DNA of 8,845 nucleotides, taken from RBG-16-66-20 sp964616875. Lineage in GTDB: Bacteria > Pseudomonadota > Gammaproteobacteria > Burkholderiales > SG8-39. Location: NCBI GenBank assembly GCA_964616875.1, contig CAZTSJ010000153.1:1-8845 (forward strand), given 5' to 3'. The notes beneath the pieces are model-generated. The model was not told the DNA's origin, did no database searches, and was given only the letters and a program-made list of their open reading frames with translations. Position numbers and translations under genes: made by a program. Below, piece by piece: positions 4,914-8,845 of this stretch. Numbering within the stretch: the first letter of the stretch is position 1; each line of letters begins with the position of its first letter.

Positions 4914-7189
4914 GGCATTTCAATGTGCATGACGCCGCGATCGGCGAGCGCATCAAGCACGGCGTGCACTGCCGCCGGCGCGGCGCCGATGGTCCCCAGC
5001 TCGCCCACGCCCTTGACCCCGAGCAGGTTGGTGGTGCAGGGCACGCTTTCGTCGAATTCGTTCGCCATGGGCGGGAACTGGTCGGCGCGCGGCACGCAGT
5101 AGTCCATGAGCGATCCGGTGAGGAGCTGGCCGCTCTCGGCGTCGTAGACCACCTGCTCCCAGAGCGCCTGCCCGGCGCCCTGCGCGATGCCGCCCTGCAC
5201 CTGACCTTCGACGATGCTGCGGTTGATGATGCGGCCGATGTCGTCGACGCTGGTGATCTTCGCCAGTTCCACGACGCCGGTGTCCGGATCGATTTCCACT
5301 TCGATCGCCTGCGCGCCGTTCGGCCACGAGGGCGCCGACGGTGTCTGCGTGGCAGAGACGCGGATCAGTTTCTGCGGCTGCTTGCCCGCGAGTTCCGCGA
5401 GGCCGATCGAGCGGTCGGTACCGCCGATGGCAAAACGCCCGTCGCGGTACTCGATATCGCGCGCCGCGGCCTCCAGCACTTCCGCGGCAAGCTCCTTGCC
5501 CCGCGCGACGACCTTGTGGCCCGCCGCGACGACCGCCGAGCCGCCGACGAACGCCGAGCGCGAACCCACGCTGCCGACGCCGTTCGCGCGGTCGGTGTCG
5601 CCTTGCACGATTTTTATCTTCTCGAAGGAAATTCCCAGCACTTCGGCCACGAGCTGCGTGTAGCTCGTCTCCAGGCCCTGCCCCATCGCCATGGTCCCGG
5701 AGAACACCGTCACCGTGCCATCGGCCGTGACCTCGATGTCCACCGCTTCGGTGGGCAGCGCCCCGGTCCATTCGAGATAGGACGCAAGACCCCTGCCGCG
5801 CAGTTTTCCGTTTTGTTTTGAGATTTTTTTTCTATTTTCAAAACCATTCCAATCTGAAAAGGCGAGAACCTGGTCAAGAATTTTTGCGAACTCGCCCACG
5901 TCGTAGGTATCGCCGAGGTGCGTCTTGTAGGGGAAGGCGGCGGGCGCGATGAAGTTGCGGCGCCGGATCTCGGCCGGGTCGAGCTTCAGTTCGCGCGCTG
6001 CCTTGTCGAGCAGGCGCTCCATGAGGAAGTTCGCCTCCGGGCGCCCGGCGCCGCGGTAGGCGCCCGTCGCCATGGTGTTGGTGAGCACGCCGCGGATGAG
6101 ATAGTCCACCGCCGGCACGTGATAGACCGAGGTCAGCACCTTTGGCCCGACCCAGAGCGGAATCATCGCGGTCGAACCCACCGGCACCGAGCCGAAGTCG
6201 CCTAGCATTTCCATTTTCAGCGCGAGCAGCTTGCCCGCAGCGTCCAGGGCCAGCCAGGCCTTGAAATGCTGGTCGCGCCCCATGTGCGCGGCGAGGAACT
6301 CCTCGCTGCGCTCGCCGCGCCACTTCACCGGGCGCGCGAGCTTGCGCGCAGCAAAGCAGGCGAGCGCGTCCTCGGGGTAGAGGCCGGTCTTCATGCCGAA
6401 GCCGCCGCCGAGATCGCCCACCACGACGCGAAACTGTTCCTGCTTTGCCTTGAACACCGCCGCTAGCGCTTCGCGCGTACTGGTCGGCTGCTGCGTCTGG
6501 GTGTAGAGCGTCCAGCGATCCCCCGCGTATTGCGCCACTGCACAGCGCGGTTCGAGCGGCATCGCCGAGACACGCTGGTTATGCATCGCGAGTTCGGTCA
6601 CGTGCGCCGCCTGCGCCATCGCTTTGGCCACCGCAGCGGCATCGCCGTAGCGCACTTGCGCAGAAATGTTTCCCGGCGCATCTTTCCAGATCTGCGGCGC
6701 GCCAGGCTCGATCGCCTTCGCCGGGCCGATCACGCAGGGCAACTCCTCGTATTCGATCGCCACCAGTTCGGCCGCGTCCTGCGCTTGCACGCGCGTTTCG
6801 GCGATCACGGCGGCGACCGGATGGCCGGCGTAGAACGCAACGCCCTCGGCGAGCAGCGTACGCGGCGGCGCGCCCATCGGCGCGCCATCGGGCCGCTTGA
6901 AGAGGGGCGGAAACGGAATATGGCCCAGGCCGTCGGCCTTGAGCTCCGCCGCCGTGTACACCGCGATCACGCCGGGCGCCTTGCGCGCCTCGGCCGTGTC
7001 GATGCTCGCCATGCGCGCGTGCGCGTGCGGCGAGCGCAACACCACCATCCAGGCCTGGCCCGGCAGGTCGCGGTCGTCGCTGTACAGGCCCTTGCCCACG
7101 AGCAGCCGGTCGTCCTCGAGGCGTTTTTGCGAGCGCGAGGAGCCGAAGCGGGCGGAGGCAGGATCGAACTGGATTGCGGGTGCGTTCAT
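4868..7189 (-). CDS. Molybdopterin-binding large subunit, xanthine dehydrogenase family (form II CoxL-like)
   Basis: This 773-residue protein belongs to the molybdenum hydroxylases, which bind the molybdenum-pterin cofactor and oxidise a C-H or CO substrate. The N-terminal domain shows L-x-G-x-G-L-Y-S-D-D (30-39) and S-P-H-A-H-A (53-58). Cofactor-binding G-G-G-F-G-M-K is at 261-267. The active-site loop reads A-Y-R-G-A-G-R (377-383), the form II signature, rather than the A-Y-R-C-S-F-R of genuine CO dehydrogenase. Other motifs are M-G-Q-G (502-505) and G-V-K-G-V-G-E-L-G (724-732), with the catalytic Glu at 730. Length is normal for the family. The substrate is unknown; CO is unlikely from the loop. 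The ATG at 7189 follows a weak Shine-Dalgarno-like GAGATGAT. Neither the [2Fe-2S] nor the FAD subunit gene lies beside it. Codons for residues about 435-465 are strikingly A-rich, and the mRNA there has eight A in a row (5824-5831 on the + strand as T). The 3' end overlaps the TonB-family gene. Confidence 0.92.
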   Translation of the reverse strand: MNAPAIQFDPASARFGSSRSQKRLEDDRLLVGKGLYSDDRDLPGQAWMVVLRSPHAHARMASIDTAEARKAPGVIAVYTAAELKADGLGHIPFPPLFKRPDGAPMGAPPRTLLAEGVAFYAGHPVAAVIAETRVQAQDAAELVAIEYEELPCVIGPAKAIEPGAPQIWKDAPGNISAQVRYGDAAAVAKAMAQAAHVTELAMHNQRVSAMPLEPRCAVAQYAGDRWTLYTQTQQPTSTREALAAVFKAKQEQFRVVVGDLGGGFGMKTGLYPEDALACFAARKLARPVKWRGERSEEFLAAHMGRDQHFKAWLALDAAGKLLALKMEMLGDFGSVPVGSTAMIPLWVGPKVLTSVYHVPAVDYLIRGVLTNTMATGAYRGAGRPEANFLMERLLDKAARELKLDPAEIRRRNFIAPAAFPYKTHLGDTYDVGEFAKILDQVLAFSDWNGFENRKKISKQNGKLRGRGLASYLEWTGALPTEAVDIEVTADGTVTVFSGTMAMGQGLETSYTQLVAEVLGISFEKIKIVQGDTDRANGVGSVGSRSAFVGGSAVVAAGHKVVARGKELAAEVLEAAARDIEYRDGRFAIGGTDRSIGLAELAGKQPQKLIRVSATQTPSAPSWPNGAQAIEVEIDPDTGVVELAKITSVDDIGRIINRSIVEGQVQGGIAQGAGQALWEQVVYDAESGQLLTGSLMDYCVPRADQFPPMANEFDESVPCTTNLLGVKGVGELGTIGAAPAAVHAVLDALADRGVMHIEMPCTPERVWRALGNRK

Positions 7190-7201
7190 ATCATCTCAAT
7201 G

Positions 7202-7221
7202 AAAACGCCCCGCTCGGGGCG
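7202..7221 (-). terminator. GC hairpin with T-tract in the leader of the CoxL-like gene
   Basis: On the - strand CGCCCC, a GAGC tetraloop and GGGGCG (7221-7206) form a 6-bp all-GC stem, directly followed by TTTT (7205-7202). This is a short intrinsic-terminator shape ending 12 nt before the ATG at 7189. No - strand gene lies just upstream, so it may stop read-through from the right or act as an attenuator. The T-tract is short, so strength is doubtful. Confidence 0.35.
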
Positions 7222-7297
7222 CCGTGGTTGTCTGGAAGAGTATGCAATATTAACCCGGGTGCTAGGATATTCGCGTTGCGCAAAGGAGGAGTCCCCG

Positions 7298-7591
7298 ATG
7301 AACAATCGCGAAGAGTATTTGGAGAAACTGAAAGCGCAGCTGGACCAATGGCACAGCCAGATGGCAACGTGGGAAGCGGCGACCCGCGGGGCGACGGCGG
7401 AGGCGAAGATCGAGCTGGAAAAGCAGGTCGGCATCATGAAGAGCCGCGCTGACGACCTGGTTTACCGGACGGAGTTACTGAAAGGCGCCTCGACGGATGC
7501 CTGGCAGGAGATTGCCCGCGGCGCCGACGAAGCGCGCAAGACAATGCAGGACGCATTCGAAAAAGCCCGCATTCACTTCAAGAACCTGTAA
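7298..7591 (+). CDS. Small helical/coiled-coil protein, function unknown
   Basis: This 97-residue, highly charged protein has no signal peptide or membrane segment. The first half (M-N-N-R-E-E-Y-L-E-K-L-K-A-Q-L-D-Q-W) and residues about 34-62 are heptad-rich in Leu, Ile, Lys and Glu and read as long helices, probably coiled coil. The tail from about 66 (A-W-Q-E-I, then D-A-F-E-K-A) is helical too. I recall short conserved hypothetical proteins of this kind in betaproteobacteria, but no function is known to me. The start is well supported: AAAGGAGGA at 7282-7290 is close to a consensus Shine-Dalgarno and ends 7 nt before the ATG at 7298, the strongest ribosome-binding site in the window, so expression may be high. 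It diverges from the CoxL-like gene across 108 bp, and its stop lies only 11 bp from the tRNA-Ser fragment. A possible soluble structural or stress-related role is guesswork. Confidence 0.82.
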   Translation: MNNREEYLEKLKAQLDQWHSQMATWEAATRGATAEAKIELEKQVGIMKSRADDLVYRTELLKGASTDAWQEIARGADEARKTMQDAFEKARIHFKNL

Positions 7592-7602
7592 CCGCCTCAA
7601 AT

Positions 7603-7665
7603 TGGCGGAGAGGGAGGGATTCGAACCCCCGGTACCCTTGCGGGCACGACAGATTTCGAGTCGGT
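7603..7665 (-). pseudogene. 3' fragment of a tRNA-Ser(CGA) gene, candidate attachment site of an integrative element
   Basis: Read on the - strand, the segment has an anticodon loop CTCGAAA (7660-7654, anticodon CGA) and a 3' anticodon strand TCTGT. A serine-type long variable arm follows with stem CCC/GGG around GCAA (7645-7631), then a T arm GGGGGTTCGAATCCCTC (7630-7614). The acceptor 3' strand CCTCTCC, discriminator G and encoded CCA end at 7603. The 5' strand of the anticodon stem, ACCGA, has a C-T mismatch to TCTGT, so identity seems to fade at about 7662-7665. No D arm and no GGAGAGG acceptor strand exist upstream. It therefore cannot be a working tRNA. A duplicated tRNA 3' end starting at the anticodon arm is the usual footprint of tyrosine-integrase islands; simple decay of a tRNA gene is the alternative. 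Confidence 0.8.
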
Positions 7666-7690
7666 CTAGGCGGCACCTGCACAATCATTG

Positions 7691-7719
7691 TTGGCTTATT
7701 GTAACGTATACGATACACT
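7691..7719 (+). promoter_or_regulatory. Possible promoter of the toxin-antitoxin pair
   Basis: TTGGCT at 7691-7696 and TACACT at 7714-7719 have a 17-bp spacer; each is only a fair match (about 4 of 6). The start would fall near 7726, at the GTG of the toxin gene, which lacks a Shine-Dalgarno, so leaderless expression is possible. The palindrome described below overlaps the element, as expected for autoregulation. Confidence 0.4.
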
Positions 7720-7721
7720 AA
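7696..7721. promoter_or_regulatory. Imperfect palindromic operator upstream of the toxin-antitoxin genes
   Basis: The core GTAACGTATACGATAC (7701-7716) is a palindrome with one mismatched pair, and symmetry extends outward to 7696 and 7721 with 11 of 13 pairs matching about the TATA centre. A second short dyad, ACAAT-C-ATTGT, lies at 7681-7691. HTH antitoxins of this kind normally repress their own promoter through such dyads. Binding by the antitoxin encoded at 7931 is inferred. Confidence 0.55.
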
Positions 7722-7727
7722 CAACCC

Positions 7728-7982
7728 GTGTTCGAGATTCGGCACTACCGCACCGCCCAGGGCCGTACGCCCTTTACCGAATGGATCTCCGGGTTGCGGG
7801 ACCGGCAGGCCCGAGCACGCATCGTGGCACGGCTCGAGCGTCTCGAAACGGGAAACTTTGGCGACTGCAAGGGCGTGGGCGGCGGCGACAAGCGCAAGCA
7901 GGATGCAGACATACGAAAGGCGGTGGAACTATGGCAACAGTTCGTAGATCGGAAAAGAAGCGAACCGCGCGCAAAGCGCTGA
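7728..7982 (+). CDS. Addiction-module killer protein (RelE/ParE-HigB-like toxin) with an internal in-frame deletion
   Basis: This 84-residue frame starts at a GTG, with no other plausible start and no Shine-Dalgarno. The N-terminal part, F-E-I-R-H-Y-R-T-A to G-N-F-G-D-C-K (residues 2-48), matches the start of the TIGR02683-type killer proteins. The part from G-G-D-K-R-K-Q-D-A-D-I-R-K-A (52-65) matches their C-terminal helix. Missing in between is the usual stretch of roughly 35 residues that runs from a W/S-E-L-R-I strand through G-P-G-Y-R-V-Y-Y to the L-L-C-G-G strand, which is the beta core and carries the key residues. The junction lies near 7872-7886 in a GGC-rich run and keeps the frame. 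The protein is probably inactive as an mRNA-cleaving toxin. It overlaps the antitoxin start by 52 bp, as in intact modules. The deletion is judged from memory of the family, not from an alignment. Confidence 0.7.
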   Translation: MFEIRHYRTAQGRTPFTEWISGLRDRQARARIVARLERLETGNFGDCKGVGGGDKRKQDADIRKAVELWQQFVDRKRSEPRAKR

Positions 7983-8263
7983 CCGCCTCGCACCGCGAGT
8001 GGCTGGTTGGCGAACTGCGGTCTGACCCGGCGCTAGCCGCGGAGTACCTCAGTGCGGCCGCAGAAGACGGCGATCCTCGCGTCTATCTTGCGGCGCTCAG
8101 AACCGTTGCCGAGGCAAAGGGCATGGCCAAGCTTGCGAAGGCGGCAGGCGTGCCGCGTGAAAGCCTGTATCGCGCGCTTTCATCGAACGGCAATCCGCGC
8201 TTTTCCACACTGCACGCGGTTTTGAAAGCCGCGGGACTGAAGATGGCCGTGGAGCCAGTCTAG
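7931..8263 (+). CDS. Addiction-module antidote protein, HTH antitoxin (TIGR02684-like, HigA-type)
   Basis: This 110-residue antitoxin pairs with the toxin frame just upstream. The ATG at 7931 follows GGTGGA at a short distance and lies inside the toxin 3' end. Seen in the sequence: a basic N-tail (R-R-S-E-K-K-R-T-A-R-K), then D-P-A-L-A-A-E-Y-L-S-A-A-A-E-D-G-D-P (32-49), characteristic of the antidote family. The helix-turn-helix from about 64 to 101 reads G-M-A-K-L-A-K-A-A-G-V, R-E-S-L-Y-R-A-L-S, G-N-P-R-F-S-T-L. Such proteins bind and neutralise the toxin and repress the shared promoter through the HTH. All expected parts are present, so it looks functional even though the partner toxin appears damaged. 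It could now act as a lone regulator or protect against a related toxin elsewhere. Confidence 0.9.
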   Translation: MATVRRSEKKRTARKALTASHREWLVGELRSDPALAAEYLSAAAEDGDPRVYLAALRTVAEAKGMAKLAKAAGVPRESLYRALSSNGNPRFSTLHAVLKAAGLKMAVEPV

Positions 8264-8286
8264 GGGATCAACACTGAATACCCGTG

Positions 8287-8845
8287 CTATCTGCGTCTGC
8301 CGACAACCAACCACTTCACCATCGGGACGAGCAGGACGAGGAGCGCGATCGCAAACATCGATCCCGCGATCGGCCGCGCGAGGATCTCGAGCCCGTTTCC
8401 CTTCGTGAGATAGAGGGATTGCAGGAATGAGCGCTCGAGAATCGGACCGAGCGCCAATGCCATCAGGAGGATCGCGGGCTCGAACCTAAGCTTGCGTAGC
8501 ACGTATCCCGCGACGCCGCTGGCAAGCAGGACCCACAGGTCGAGCAGGCTGCTGGAAATGGCGTAGGTGCCGACCAGGCAGAGCAACGCGACCACGCTCG
8601 AGATCAGGTACGCCGGCAGCCGCAGCAACGCCACGAATACGCCGATCATGGGAAGATTCAGCAGCAGCAACATGACGTTGCCGACGTACATGCTCGAGGT
8701 AACGCCCCAGAAGATCTCGGGGCTCTTCACCATCAACAGAGGGCCGGTCTGCGCCCCGTGGATGAGCAAAGCGGTCAGCAGCATGGCCGACGCTGGCGCG
8801 AATGGAATGCCGAGTGCCAGAAGTGGAATGAACGCGCCCTGGGCG
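8287..8845 (-). CDS. Tripartite tricarboxylate transporter permease, TctA family, C-terminal part (5' end outside window)
   Basis: The frame is open from the right edge to a TAG at 8289-8287, giving the last 185 residues of a protein whose family is usually near 500. It is strongly hydrophobic, with several membrane helices. The first visible residues, G-A-F-I-P-L-L-A-L-G-I-P-F-A-P then L-L-I-H-G-A-Q-T-G-P-L-L-M, match the second conserved motif block of TctA proteins, which normally reads L-G-I-P-G-x-P and I-H-G-x-x-P-G-P. The Phe in place of the usual small residue and Thr in place of Pro are mild departures. It ends with a basic tail, V-V-G-R-R-R. TctA works with TctB and a periplasmic binding protein to import carboxylates such as citrate; these partners would lie to the right. 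It is convergent with the antitoxin, 23 bp apart. The substrate is not predictable. Confidence 0.88.
   Translation of the reverse strand, partial: AQGAFIPLLALGIPFAPASAMLLTALLIHGAQTGPLLMVKSPEIFWGVTSSMYVGNVMLLLLNLPMIGVFVALLRLPAYLISSVVALLCLVGTYAISSSLLDLWVLLASGVAGYVLRKLRFEPAILLMALALGPILERSFLQSLYLTKGNGLEILARPIAGSMFAIALLVLLVPMVKWLVVGRRR

Noticed and set aside
4018..4956. 312-residue - strand frame overlapping the TonB-family gene
   Set aside because: It is very rich in Ala, Arg and Gly with no family features, and it runs in another frame of the well-supported TonB gene.
4787..5821. 344-residue + strand frame opposite the CoxL-like gene
   Set aside because: It is Arg/His/Asp-rich antisense of a clear family protein; no motif or ribosome-binding site supports it.
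7592..7608. Terminator hairpin after the coiled-coil gene
   Set aside because: CCGCC/GGCGG pair around a 7-nt loop, but no T-tract follows on either strand and the right arm is part of the tRNA 3' end.
7603..7693. A complete, functional tRNA-Ser gene
   Set aside because: No D arm and no 5' acceptor strand complementary to CCTCTCC can be found, and the 5' anticodon strand carries a mismatch.
7497..7721. Small + strand frame reading A-E-R-E-G-F-E-P-P
   Set aside because: This is the well-known spurious translation of the antisense strand of a tRNA-Ser gene; the DNA is the tRNA fragment.
1..8845. CRISPR array or complete insertion sequence
   Set aside because: No regularly spaced repeats, transposase motifs or terminal inverted repeats with flanking duplications were seen; the palindrome at 3058-3090 is a single dyad between gene starts.

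Overview
The window is GC-rich DNA with the codon use and gene families of a betaproteobacterium, most likely Burkholderiales or a relative. The lineage is inferred from gene content: ferric-iron ABC transport, a CoxL-like molybdoenzyme and a TctA-type carrier. It cannot be fixed more closely from the sequence alone. Genes fill the window tightly on both strands, and no gene-free stretch exceeds about 110 bp.

Bases 1-357 hold the 3' end of an NlpC/P60 cell-wall peptidase. Bases 354-4154 carry a complete ferric-iron ABC importer split into three oppositely oriented units. The binding protein (fbpA, +) has a good sigma70 promoter covered by a Fur box. The fused permease (fbpB, -) converges on fbpA with a 25-bp coding overlap. 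The ATPase (fbpC, +) diverges from fbpB across a gap that is almost wholly a perfect 33-bp palindrome. That palindrome contains mirror-image -10 elements placed so close to both ATGs that both mRNAs may be leaderless. FbpC also carries a C-x3-C-x2-C-x3-C cluster in its C-terminal regulatory region.

Bases 4182-7189 (- strand) hold a form II CoxL-like molybdopterin-binding dehydrogenase subunit without its usual small subunits in view. Its 3' end overlaps a TonB-family gene by 46 bp. TonB beside an iron importer suggests an iron-acquisition neighbourhood. The CoxL-like gene contains an anomalous AT-rich patch with an eight-T run, and a hairpin plus T-tract sits just upstream of its start. Bases 7298-7591 (+) encode a 97-residue helical/coiled-coil protein behind a near-consensus Shine-Dalgarno.

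Bases 7603 to about 7665 (- strand) are the 3' part of a tRNA-Ser(CGA) gene, from the anticodon arm to CCA, with no 5' half. This is what an integrative element leaves at its distal attachment site. The orientation puts the inserted DNA to the right. Immediately to the right lies a toxin-antitoxin pair of the addiction-module killer/antidote type (TIGR02683/TIGR02684-like). Its toxin appears to have lost about 35 central residues in frame, while the antitoxin and a palindromic operator are intact. The window ends inside a TctA-family transporter gene (- strand).

No wholly new system is evident. The most noteworthy items are the tRNA-Ser att-like remnant with its decayed toxin, and the symmetrical operator/promoter between fbpB and fbpC.
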